Assembly: GCA_048520025.1 (NCBI GenBank) | Contig: DBFZTP010000127.1 | Location: forward strand, 1 to 11,912 | DNA from: Aphodousia sp048520025 | Lineage (GTDB): Bacteria > Pseudomonadota > Gammaproteobacteria > Burkholderiales > Burkholderiaceae_F | Direction of reading: 5' to 3' | DNA length: 11,912 nucleotides | Made by a program: the position numbers and the translations under genes | Part shown: positions 1-6,711 of the stretch, in pieces | Position numbering within the stretch: position 1 is the first letter of the stretch | Layout of the letters: the number at the start of each line of letters is the position of its first letter | Notes under the pieces: generated by a model | The model's input: only the letters and a program-made list of their open reading frames with translations | Database searches by the model: none | What the model was told of the DNA's origin: nothing

Positions 1-7
1 ATGAAAA

Positions 8-24
8 AGTGAAATCGTTTCACT
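8..24. promoter_or_regulatory. Operator-like palindrome in left-edge intergenic DNA
   Basis: AGTGAAA-TCG-TTTCACT is a perfect 7-bp inverted repeat around a 3-base centre. The same half-site, AGTGAAAT, recurs in direct orientation at 50-57, 42 bases away, which is about four helical turns. The TGAAA...TTTCA shape resembles operators of LacI-type repressors, but their usual centre is even-length CG, so the family assignment is weak. No T-tract follows, so it does not look like a terminator. It may control a gene lying left of the window. Confidence 0.35.
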
Positions 25-38
25 AAAGAAGTTAAATT

Positions 39-77
39 TTTATCAAATTAGTGAAATTTTTTAGTTGTTTTGATAAA
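39..77. repeat. Spaced 9-bp inverted repeat, AT-rich
   Basis: TTTATCAAA at 39-47 and TTTGATAAA at 69-77 are perfect inverted copies separated by 21 bases, and the AGTGAAAT half-site at 50-57 sits between them. The pair could be two binding half-sites or a weak hairpin. No gene overlaps it. The function is unknown, and chance is possible in such AT-rich DNA. Confidence 0.3.
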
Positions 78-112
78 TGGACTAAAAATTGAGTTAAAAG
101 AGTTAACAAACA

Positions 113-141
113 GCCTGCCGTCCCCCAAAAGAACGGCAGGC
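113..141 (-). terminator. Intrinsic terminator of the universal stress protein gene
   Basis: GCCTGCCGT (113-121) and ACGGCAGGC (133-141) form a perfect 9-bp GC-rich stem with an 11-base loop. Read on the minus strand, the stem is followed by a T-rich run (TGTTTGTTAACTCTTTT). On the plus strand no T-run follows. The stem begins about 30 bases beyond the stop codon at 171, the expected place for the end of the usp transcript. Confidence 0.7.
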
Positions 142-170
142 AAACCTGAGCTGCTAGAGAGATTCAGACG

Positions 171-1058
171 CTAGGCTTTGGGCATAATCAAAACCGGTAA
201 GTCGCTCGAAGAAATCAATGCCCGAGTGCAGCTACCAAAGACCAAGGACTTCAATGCGCTTCGACCGTGCGTGCCCATGATGACCAAGTCAGAGTTGTGG
301 TGAGCGTGGTGCAAGAGGTCAATTTCCGGGTCGCCGATGATGAAGGTTTTGTCCACCTCAATGCCTGCTTCTTTAAATTTGGCTTCCGTGGGTGCGACCA
401 ACTCATTAAATTCTTCTTCACAAAGCTCGTTCAAACGAACCTTTTCATTGAGGGTGGCTTGACTGACTTGTGAGGGCATAATGGCTCGGATGTCCGATTG
501 AATGCTCACTAATTCAAATTTCGGCGACGGGCCAAAGAGGGCCTTATTCTTGATCGCAAAGTCAGCGCACTTAGGACCAAAGTCAGAACCGTCCACTGCA
601 ATCGTGACATTTAAGTTTTCATCGCCAAAGTAGATGCTCTTGCGACAAATCAAAACAGGGCAGACACCGGAAGAAACAACCGAAAGTGACACGGAACCCA
701 TGTAGAGATTCTTTAACGTACTCATGCCACGGGCGCCCATCACAATCAAATCGGTATTTTTATCGTGAGCATATTCAGGAATCACTTCTGCGGGATGACC
801 GACCAAGTGAGATTTCTTCACTTCAATACCTAATGCTTCAATGTCGCCAAGCATGGAGGCAAAGACCTCACGAGCCGTGTTACCGTAATACGCACTCATG
901 TCAAAGTCCGCTTGCTCGGTGACGCGACCATCCAGAGGCACTTGAATGTAGAGAAGCTCAACGAGAGGTTGTGTGGCCAAAAGTGACTTTCTGGAAGCTA
1001 AAAACTTTAAGGCTTCTCGGCAATCGAGACTACCGTCAACAGGAACTAAGATACGCAT
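171..1058 (-). CDS. Tandem-domain universal stress protein (UspA family)
   Basis: This 295-residue protein contains two consecutive Usp domains, at about residues 1-139 and 150-295. Each begins with a beta strand ending in a VDGS motif (VPVDGS 5-10, IAVDGS 153-158). Each carries the ATP-binding signature G-2x-G-9x-G-S: G108/G111/G121-S122 and G262/G265/G275-S276. The intact signature in both halves suggests ATP binding by both, as in two-domain Usp proteins that act in the cytoplasm in stress survival; the precise role of this member is unknown. The frame can be opened 14 codons further upstream, to 1100. I chose the ATG at 1058 because MRILVPVDGS is the usual Usp N-terminus and GGAGAG precedes it at good spacing. 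The gene is divergent from pheS across about 250 bases and ends in its own terminator, so it is probably monocistronic. No clear promoter could be picked. Confidence 0.93.
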   Translation of the reverse strand: MRILVPVDGSLDCREALKFLASRKSLLATQPLVELLYIQVPLDGRVTEQADFDMSAYYGNTAREVFASMLGDIEALGIEVKKSHLVGHPAEVIPEYAHDKNTDLIVMGARGMSTLKNLYMGSVSLSVVSSGVCPVLICRKSIYFGDENLNVTIAVDGSDFGPKCADFAIKNKALFGPSPKFELVSIQSDIRAIMPSQVSQATLNEKVRLNELCEEEFNELVAPTEAKFKEAGIEVDKTFIIGDPEIDLLHHAHHNSDLVIMGTHGRSALKSLVFGSCTRALISSSDLPVLIMPKA

Positions 1059-1249
1059 ACATGACTCTCCAAAGTGACAATTCGAAACCCTTAATGACAA
1101 GGACTGATTTCTGTTCTCAATTTCAGTTTACGCTGATTTTGAGGGGGCATTGAACTATTTTTTCTTCCGCAGAAAAGCACTCGATAACCAGCATTTTCTT
1201 CTGGAGTAGTCGATTCGTTGTAAAAATCGAAAATTCTTAGAAAAATCAT

Positions 1250-1278
1250 AGGAAAATCGTCATTTCAGAGGCTATAAT
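1250..1278 (+). promoter_or_regulatory. Probable pheST promoter
   Basis: A perfect -10 hexamer, TATAAT, lies at 1273-1278. The -35 region at 17-bp spacing (1250-1255, AGGAAA) is poor, so an activator or an AT-rich UP-like region may assist; the upstream DNA is A/T-rich. Transcription would start near 1285, giving a leader of under 30 bases before the pheS start. That is too short for the phenylalanine attenuation leader known upstream of enterobacterial pheST. A small inverted repeat, TCGATT (1210-1215) and AATCGA (1225-1230), lies upstream and could be a regulator site. Confidence 0.5.
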
Positions 1279-1311
1279 AAGTTTTTTCTTTGACCAAAAA
1301 ATCAAGATACT

Positions 1312-2331
1312 ATGCAAGATTTGTCGCAAATTGTCGCCGAGGCCAAGAGCGCTTTTGCTCAAGCGGCTGCACCGGCAGCTTTGGAAGATGCCAAGGCGAA
1401 GTTTTTAGGGAAAACGGGTTCCATCACGGCTTTGATGAAGGGTTTGTCCAAGTTGACGCCCGAAGAAAAGCGTGAAATGGGTCAAGCGTTAGGCGCGGCC
1501 AAGCGCGAAATCGAGCAAGCGCTCGAAGCTCGTCGTGAAGAATTGGCTAACGAAAAGTTAGCTGCTCGTTTAGCGGCAGAAGCCCTTGACGTGACTTTAC
1601 CCGGTCGTAAGTATCCGCAAGGCGGCATTCACCCGGTGATTGCCACGCAAATGCGTATTGAAGAAATCTTTGCTTCCATCGGTTTCGATGTTGCTGACGG
1701 CCCCGAAATCGAAACGGACTGGTACTCCTTTACGGCTTTGAATAATCCGCCCAATCATCCGGCACGTTCCATGCAAGATACGTTCTACGTGGACATGAAG
1801 GATGAAACGGGTAAGTTGTTGCCGTTGCGCCCGCACACCTCTCCCATGCAAGTGCGCTACGCCCGTACGCATCAAGCTCCGATCAAAGTCATCGCTCCGG
1901 GTCGTACGTACCGTGTTGACAGCGACGCTACGCACTCTCCGATGTTCCACCAAGTCGAAGGCGTTTGGATTGATACCAACGTGAGTTTTTCTGACTTGAA
2001 GGGTGTTTACACCGACTTCTTGCGTCGTTTCTTTGAAACGGAAGATTTGGTTGTTCGTTTCCGTCCGAGCTACTTCCCGTTCACGGAACCCTCCGTTGAA
2101 GTGGACATGATGTTCACGAGTGGTCCGAAGAAGGGTCGTTGGTTGGAAATCTCCGGCGCCGGTGAAGTGCACCCGAACGTGGTTCGCAACTACGGTTTAG
2201 ATCCTGAAAAGTACATCGGTTTTGCTTTCGGTTCCGGTTTGGAACGCTTGACGATGTTGCGTTACGGTATTGACGATTTGCGCTTGTTCTTCGAAGGCGA
2301 TTTGCGCTTCTTGAAGCAATTCAATCGTTAA
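1312..2331 (+). CDS. pheS: Phenylalanine--tRNA ligase alpha subunit
   Basis: PheS is the catalytic subunit of the cytoplasmic alpha2-beta2 phenylalanyl-tRNA synthetase, which activates phenylalanine with ATP and charges tRNA-Phe. At 339 residues it has normal bacterial length. Residues 1-90 form the N-terminal coiled-coil arm that contacts tRNA. The class II core follows: HPARSMQDTFY 149-159, RPHTSPMQ 173-180, the motif 2 region from R198 to G217 with FHQVEG at 212-217, FRPSYFPFTEPSVEV 250-264, and motif 3 around G309-L-E-R312. A305 in GFAFG aligns with the E. coli position A294, which controls size selectivity for phenylalanine analogues, so the site looks wild-type. pheT follows after 36 bases. 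No convincing Shine-Dalgarno sequence precedes the ATG, which is odd for a highly expressed gene. The alternative upstream start in another frame (1290) does not encode PheS. Confidence 0.98.
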   Translation: MQDLSQIVAEAKSAFAQAAAPAALEDAKAKFLGKTGSITALMKGLSKLTPEEKREMGQALGAAKREIEQALEARREELANEKLAARLAAEALDVTLPGRKYPQGGIHPVIATQMRIEEIFASIGFDVADGPEIETDWYSFTALNNPPNHPARSMQDTFYVDMKDETGKLLPLRPHTSPMQVRYARTHQAPIKVIAPGRTYRVDSDATHSPMFHQVEGVWIDTNVSFSDLKGVYTDFLRRFFETEDLVVRFRPSYFPFTEPSVEVDMMFTSGPKKGRWLEISGAGEVHPNVVRNYGLDPEKYIGFAFGSGLERLTMLRYGIDDLRLFFEGDLRFLKQFNR

Positions 2332-2367
2332 TGGTTCGTTGTTCGTCAATTATCAAAGAGAAAAGAA

Positions 2368-4785
2368 ATGATATTTTCTGAAAGTTGGTTACGCTCCTAT
2401 ATCAATCCGGAATTGACCTCCGACGAGTTGTGTGAAGCCATGACGATGGCCGGTTTGGAAGTCGAAGAAGTGAGTTCTGTGGCTCCTGCCTTTACCGGTA
2501 TCGTTGTCGCTAAGGTCATCTCCTGCCGCGATCATGAAAACTCTGACCACTTGCACATCTGTGAAGTCGATGTCGGTCAAGAGTCCTTGTTGCAAATCGT
2601 CTGCGGTGCACCGAACGTGTGCGCTGGGATCAAGGTGCCGTGCGCCATGATCGGTGCTGTGTTGCCGGGTGATTTCAAGATTAAAGAAGCCAAGATGCGT
2701 GGCGTGCTCTCTCAAGGCATGTTGTGCTCTGCTCGTGAATTGGGTATCACGGAAGACCATTCCGGTTTGTGGATTTTGCCCGATGATCTTCCGATCGGCG
2801 AAGACATCCGCAAGGCCTGTCATTTAGATGACAAGAAGATTGAAATTAAGTTAACGCCTAACCGTGGTGACGCTTTGTCCATGGTGGGCGTGGCTCGTGA
2901 CTTGCATGCCGTGACGGGTGCCGAAGTGCACTTCCCCAAGATTGAAGCGGTTGAGGCCAATTCCGATACGAAGATCGAATTGGATGTGCAAGCCGCTGAC
3001 TTGTGCGGTCGTTACACGACGCGTCGTATCGACAACATCAACATGAAGGCCCCGACTCCGCAATGGATGAAGGATCGCTTGGAACGCAGCGGTCAACGCA
3101 GCATTTCCGCTTTGGTCGATATCTCCAACTACGTGATGTTGGAAATGGGCGTTCCTACGCACTTTAGCGACGCTGAAAAGATTGCCGGTGGCAAGTACAC
3201 GGTTCGTTGGGCCAACGAAGGCGAAAAGATTGAACTCTTGAACGGTCAAACGGTTCAATTGGATCCGTACTTTGGTGTGATTTGTGATGCCAACGGCCCG
3301 AAGGTGTTGGCCGGCATCATGGGTGGCGAAGACACGAAGGTGACCGATGAGACGACTTGCATTTCGATTGAATCGGCTTTCTGGCATCAAAAGGCCATTC
3401 AAGGTCGCTGCCGCCGTTTGAATTTCTCCACGGACGCTGCTTACCGTTATGAACGTGGTGTGGATTTTGGTATCACCGAAGACGTGTTGCAATACGTGAC
3501 GCGCTTGGTCATTGATATCTGCGGTACGGCCGACACGAAGGTGGGCCCCGTGATTGACGCTGTGACTCAGTTGCCTGCTCGTGAAGTGGTGACGATGCGC
3601 GCTGATCGTGCCCGCAAGGTGATCGGTATGGACATCTCAACGGAAACGATGGCCGAGTGCTTCAAGCGCTTGGGCTTTGAATTCACGCTTGAAAATGAAG
3701 TCTTTAGCGTGAAATCTCCGACCTACCGTTTCGATATCGAAATCGAAGAAGACTTGATTGAAGAAGTGGCCCGTTTAGTGGGTTACGAAAAGTTGCCCGA
3801 CGTGCCGCCGATGGCTCGTGCTGCCATGAAGATGCGTCCTGAAGGTACGCGTCGCGCGCATGACCTTCGCCGTCAATTGGCTAACCTCGGCTACCAAGAG
3901 TTGGTGAACTTTAGCTTCGTGCCCGAAGCTTGGGAAAAGGACTTCGCCGACAATACGAATCCGATCCGTTTGCTCAATCCGATCGCGAGCCAATTGTCCG
4001 TGATGCGTACGCAAATGATCGGTGGTTTGGTTGATATTTTGAAATACAACCTCAACCGTAAGGTCACGAGTGCCAAACTCTTTGAAGTGGGTCGTGTTTT
4101 CTTGCGTGACGAAAGCGTTGTGACGACCGAGTGGAGCGTCAAGGGTGTTCGTCAACCCGTGCGTATTGCCGGTTTGCTCTATGGCGATGCTATGGGTGAA
4201 CAATGGGCCGTGGCCACGCGTGGCGTGGACTTCTTTGATGGCAAGGGCGACGTTGAACGCTTGTTGGCACCGTTAAAGGCCGAGTTTGTCGCTAAGAGCT
4301 TCCCTGCTTTGCACCCGGGTCGTAGCGCTGCCATCGTCTTAAATGGCAAGGAAATCGGTTTTGTTGGTGAATTGCATCCGAAGTTGCAACAAACGTATGG
4401 CTTGCCGCACGCTCCTGTTGTCTTTGAAATCGACGTTGAACCCATGTTAACGACGATGGTGCCGTGGCATGAAGCCGTCAGTAAGTTCCAACCCGTTTTG
4501 CGTGACATCAGTGTGGTGGTGCCCGCAAAGGTGACCTTCAGTCAATTGCAAGAAGCCGTGGAAAAGGCCGCTCAAACGGATGCACGTTTGAAGGCATTTG
4601 AATCCTTGTGCTTATTTGACCTTTATCACATGGCGGCAGAAGATGCCCAAGAGGCCAAAGCCAGCATGGCTTTCCACTTGGTGTTGCAACCGACCGAAGA
4701 AACCTTCTCCGGTGACGATGCTGATGCTGCCTTAAAGGCTGCTATTGAAGCGTTGGAAGCTGCTGGCGCTACGTTGCGTCAATAA
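2368..4785 (+). CDS. pheT: Phenylalanine--tRNA ligase beta subunit
   Basis: PheT is the large partner of PheS; it binds tRNA-Phe and edits mischarged Tyr-tRNA-Phe. The 805 residues are full length for the bacterial form. Domains in order are: N-terminal helical region; OB-fold tRNA-binding domain at about 43-150, with the GMLCSARELGI stretch at 117-127; B3/B4 editing domain at about 211-385; B5 DNA-binding-like fold at about 404-472; a catalytic-like core without class II catalytic residues at about 485-700; and the C-terminal anticodon-binding FDX-ACB domain at about 705-804, starting KFQPVLRDISVVV. An AAAGAGAAAAGAA stretch provides a ribosome-binding site just before the ATG. It is co-transcribed with pheS, with a short gap and no terminator between them. 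Frame and domain order are intact. Confidence 0.98.
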   Translation: MIFSESWLRSYINPELTSDELCEAMTMAGLEVEEVSSVAPAFTGIVVAKVISCRDHENSDHLHICEVDVGQESLLQIVCGAPNVCAGIKVPCAMIGAVLPGDFKIKEAKMRGVLSQGMLCSARELGITEDHSGLWILPDDLPIGEDIRKACHLDDKKIEIKLTPNRGDALSMVGVARDLHAVTGAEVHFPKIEAVEANSDTKIELDVQAADLCGRYTTRRIDNINMKAPTPQWMKDRLERSGQRSISALVDISNYVMLEMGVPTHFSDAEKIAGGKYTVRWANEGEKIELLNGQTVQLDPYFGVICDANGPKVLAGIMGGEDTKVTDETTCISIESAFWHQKAIQGRCRRLNFSTDAAYRYERGVDFGITEDVLQYVTRLVIDICGTADTKVGPVIDAVTQLPAREVVTMRADRARKVIGMDISTETMAECFKRLGFEFTLENEVFSVKSPTYRFDIEIEEDLIEEVARLVGYEKLPDVPPMARAAMKMRPEGTRRAHDLRRQLANLGYQELVNFSFVPEAWEKDFADNTNPIRLLNPIASQLSVMRTQMIGGLVDILKYNLNRKVTSAKLFEVGRVFLRDESVVTTEWSVKGVRQPVRIAGLLYGDAMGEQWAVATRGVDFFDGKGDVERLLAPLKAEFVAKSFPALHPGRSAAIVLNGKEIGFVGELHPKLQQTYGLPHAPVVFEIDVEPMLTTMVPWHEAVSKFQPVLRDISVVVPAKVTFSQLQEAVEKAAQTDARLKAFESLCLFDLYHMAAEDAQEAKASMAFHLVLQPTEETFSGDDADAALKAAIEALEAAGATLRQ

Positions 4786-4805
4786 GGTTTGAACTTAAAA
4801 CAAAA

Positions 4806-4843
4806 GGGCTTAGGGTGTGAGGAATAATTCACGTCCTTAGCCC
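4806..4843 (-). terminator. Strong stem-loop between pheT and ihfA, terminator-like on the minus strand
   Basis: The arms GGGCTTAGGGTGTGA (4806-4820) and TCACGTCCTTAGCCC (4829-4843) pair over 15 positions with one T-T mismatch and two G-T wobbles; the loop is 8 bases. On the plus strand the stem is followed by CTGAAAGATG, with no T-tract. On the minus strand it runs directly into TTTTGTTTTAAG, the classic form of an intrinsic terminator. It therefore should stop leftward (antisense) transcription better than pheT transcription. For the plus strand it may act as an mRNA 3'-end stabiliser or a pause site before ihfA. Confidence 0.55.
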
Positions 4844-4858
4844 CTGAAAGATGTAAAA

Positions 4859-4900
4859 AAATCAAAGAAAATCAAAGCAAAAGTTTTTCTTTGATACAAT
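4859..4900 (+). promoter_or_regulatory. Possible ihfA promoter with repeated ATCAAAG boxes
   Basis: TACAAT at 4895-4900 is a good -10 hexamer about 40 bases before the ihfA start. The -35 at 17-bp spacing (TCAAAG, 4872-4877) is poor. Three ATCAAAG boxes overlap this region: direct copies at 4861-4867 and 4871-4877, ten bases apart, and an inverted CTTTGAT at 4889-4895. A-tracts make the region probably curved. In E. coli ihfA has its own promoter downstream of pheT and is autoregulated, but no full IHF consensus (WATCAANNNNTTR) is visible here. Confidence 0.4.
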
Positions 4901-4939
4901 CGAACAATCATTGAAATCGCTAAATCGAGAGAGATCGAG

Positions 4940-5266
4940 ATGGATAATACAAAAACGATGACGAAGGCCGACTTGGTCGAAATGCTTTTTATTCGCCAGG
5001 GTATGAACAAGCGTGAAGCCAAATTGATGGTGGATGCATTCTTTGATGAAATCCGTGTGGCATTGGAAAGCGGTCGCACCGTGAAGCTTTCCGGTTTCGG
5101 TAATTTCCAATTGCGTGATAAGTCACAACGTCCGGGTCGCAACCCCAAGACGGGTGAAGAAATTGCTATTACGGCTCGTCGCGTGGTGACGTTCCACGCT
5201 AGCCAAAAGTTAAAGGAAGCGGTCGCCAAGACCCATCCTTCTTTGAAAGACGAAGCTGAAATTTAA
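4940..5266 (+). CDS. ihfA: Integration host factor subunit alpha
   Basis: IhfA pairs with IhfB to form the heterodimer that bends DNA by about 160 degrees at specific sites, shaping promoters, replication origins and recombination sites. The 108-residue protein matches the family: helical dimerisation body at 8-50, VKLSGFGNFQLRDK at 48-61, and the DNA-embracing beta arm with RPGRNPKTGEEI at 64-75. P69 corresponds to E. coli P65, the proline that intercalates between base pairs. The alpha subunit assignment follows from KLSGFGNF and RDKSQRPGRNPKTG, close to E. coli IhfA. The ATG at 4940 is preceded by GAGAGAGATCGAG. An internal ATG at 4958 would remove six residues but has no ribosome-binding site. 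pheT lies 154 bases upstream and the merR-like gene starts 17 bases after the stop. Confidence 0.97.
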   Translation: MDNTKTMTKADLVEMLFIRQGMNKREAKLMVDAFFDEIRVALESGRTVKLSGFGNFQLRDKSQRPGRNPKTGEEIAITARRVVTFHASQKLKEAVAKTHPSLKDEAEI

Positions 5267-5283
5267 ACGTCAGGAGGCAAAAG

Positions 5284-6408
5284 ATGGCTTCTGAAGAACC
5301 TGTTCGCATGCTCGAAAGCGAGCCGACTTCATTTGAGCTCACCGAACTCGAAGCGCCTGAAGAGGAGCTTTTGGGGAGTTTTTTGCCCATTGGAGACGTT
5401 GCGAAGTTAATCGGCGTGAATCCGTCGGTCTTGCGTTTCTGGGAACAAGAATTCCCTCAATTGCGTCCGACCAAGCGCGGTAACCGCCGTTACTACAGCT
5501 CTGAAGACGTGTCATTGATTCGCACAATTCAACATTTGTTGTACGAAGAACACTACACGATTTTGGGCGCTCGCAACAAGATTCATGAACTTCAAGTTCA
5601 AGACAAAGCAAGAGAGATTTTGGACGAAAAAGTTTCAGCTCCCTTGCCCGTGATCGAAGAGAAAGAGACGGTTGTTCAAATGGACATGTCTCCCATTTTG
5701 GATGAGTTGCGTGCGATTCGTGCGCTTTTGACGGCCTCTGGCGATGTTGCTCCGCAAAAGACGGACATGCAAGCCTTTAATGAGGAAGCTGTCTCAAATT
5801 TTTCCCTCGTCTCTGAAGATCTTGCGACTTTGATCGCTCAAGAGGAGCAATTAAAGGCCGAAGAGACGGCTCGTATCGAAGAAAAGAGCCAAGAGACGGA
5901 AGAGTTAATTGCCCCTCATTCTTATGACTTGGGTGCCTTTGGTGCCGATAGCGAAAACTTCTTAACTTTGAGTCCTAAGATTGGCGACATGACGCTCTCG
6001 AAGGCCCCTGTCGAAGTTAAAGAAGAGGTAGTGGCCGAGCCTGAGCCTTTGCCCGCTATTGAAACCGAGCCCGTTATTGAAGAAATCCAAGAAGAGGTCG
6101 AGGAACCGGTTTTTGCGCCGGAGCCTGCCGACGTGGAACCTAAAACCGAAGCTTCGGTGGATGAATTTTTAACGGGTACTGCTCCGGTGTCTCCCGTGGC
6201 TGAGGCTAAGGAAGAGACAGTGACGGTTGCTTCTCAAGAAGCCCCCAAAGTTGAGACCAAGACCGAAGAGCGCAAAGTCGATACGTCACGTTTAGTCGTG
6301 CCGCCTCTGCCGGGACAACGTCAAGCGTTTACGATTGGTATGAAAGTGCCGAAGTCGAAACAAAATTCGTTGACGCATATTGCACCCTTCTTGTGGGGCA
6401 AAAAGTAA
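5284..6408 (+). CDS. MerR-family transcriptional regulator with long acidic C-terminal extension
   Basis: Residues about 34-102 form a MerR winged helix-turn-helix: LPIGDVAKLIGVNPSVLRFW (34-53), then the family signature FWEQEFPQLRPTKRGNRRYY (52-71) and a following helix to about 102. It lacks the cysteines of metal-sensing MerR proteins, and no ligand domain is recognisable. A predicted helical segment (about 136-205) and a low-complexity Glu/Pro/Val region (about 240-330) follow. The last 35 residues turn basic and hydrophobic, ending in LVVPPLPGQRQAFTIG (337-352) and APFLWGKK. At 374 residues it is far longer than the roughly 130-160 residues I would expect for the ihfA-linked regulator in related bacteria. 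A perfect AGGAGG precedes the ATG, and the 17-base gap to ihfA implies co-transcription. This ihfA-merR neighbourhood is known in several proteobacteria; the target genes are unknown. Confidence 0.9.
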   Translation: MASEEPVRMLESEPTSFELTELEAPEEELLGSFLPIGDVAKLIGVNPSVLRFWEQEFPQLRPTKRGNRRYYSSEDVSLIRTIQHLLYEEHYTILGARNKIHELQVQDKAREILDEKVSAPLPVIEEKETVVQMDMSPILDELRAIRALLTASGDVAPQKTDMQAFNEEAVSNFSLVSEDLATLIAQEEQLKAEETARIEEKSQETEELIAPHSYDLGAFGADSENFLTLSPKIGDMTLSKAPVEVKEEVVAEPEPLPAIETEPVIEEIQEEVEEPVFAPEPADVEPKTEASVDEFLTGTAPVSPVAEAKEETVTVASQEAPKVETKTEERKVDTSRLVVPPLPGQRQAFTIGMKVPKSKQNSLTHIAPFLWGKK

Positions 6409-6433
6409 GAAACGACTAGCGTTTGAGAAAAGG

Positions 6434-6464
6434 GAGGATTGATGCAAGTCAGTCCTCTTTTTTT
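6434..6464 (+). terminator. Intrinsic terminator of the pheST-ihfA-merR block
   Basis: GAGGATTGA (6434-6442) pairs with TCAGTCCTC (6449-6457) around the loop TGCAAG, with one T-G wobble, and is followed by seven T residues. It lies 25 bases after the merR stop codon. A flanking AAAAGG on the left gives it weak bidirectional potential. Confidence 0.88.
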
Positions 6465-6550
6465 GTCTCTCAAAATGCAAATAAAACTCAATGAAAACAA
6501 ATAAATAGGTGTTGTTGATTGAATGTGAGATGGGGATAGAGGGAAAGGGT

Positions 6551-6579
6551 TTGAAAATAGGGAAACTTTCGTGTAATAT
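6551..6579 (+). promoter_or_regulatory. Promoter of tRNA-Pro
   Basis: TTGAAA (6551-6556) and TAATAT (6574-6579) are separated by exactly 17 bases. Transcription would start near 6586, about nine bases before the mature tRNA 5' end, a short leader that RNase P would remove. The preceding merR terminator makes an independent promoter necessary. Confidence 0.62.
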
Positions 6580-6593
6580 TCACATCCTTGATG

Positions 6594-6671
<78 letters not shown>

Positions 6672-6684
6672 TCAGTTCAAAATG

Positions 6685-6711
6685 GAGATCAGTTGTCTGG
6701 TCTCTTTTTTT
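6685..6711 (+). terminator. Terminator of tRNA-Pro, abutting the convergent gene
   Basis: GAGATCAG (6685-6692) pairs with CTGGTCTC (6697-6704) around the loop TTGT, with one T-G wobble, and is followed by seven T residues (6705-6711). It begins 14 bases after the tRNA CCA end. The T-tract overlaps the stop codon of the minus-strand transporter gene (6710-6712). The same stem could also serve the minus-strand operon, though only CATTTT follows it in that direction. Confidence 0.8.

Noticed and set aside
1058..1100. N-terminal extension of the universal stress protein by 14 residues
   Set aside because: The inner ATG starts the typical MRILVPVDGS sequence and has GGAGAG immediately upstream.
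1059..1311. Phenylalanine leader peptide and attenuator upstream of pheS
   Set aside because: No short frame rich in Phe codons and no terminator/antiterminator hairpins with a T-run were found; only a 6-bp inverted repeat is present.
1597..3492. Long minus-strand open frames inside pheS and pheT (191, 144 and 213 codons)
   Set aside because: They lie wholly antisense to highly conserved genes, have no ribosome-binding sites, and their compositions are what the complementary strand of these codons produces.
4895..4939. IHF binding site at the ihfA promoter
   Set aside because: Several ATCAA cores occur, but none is followed on either strand by the TTR part of the consensus at the right distance.
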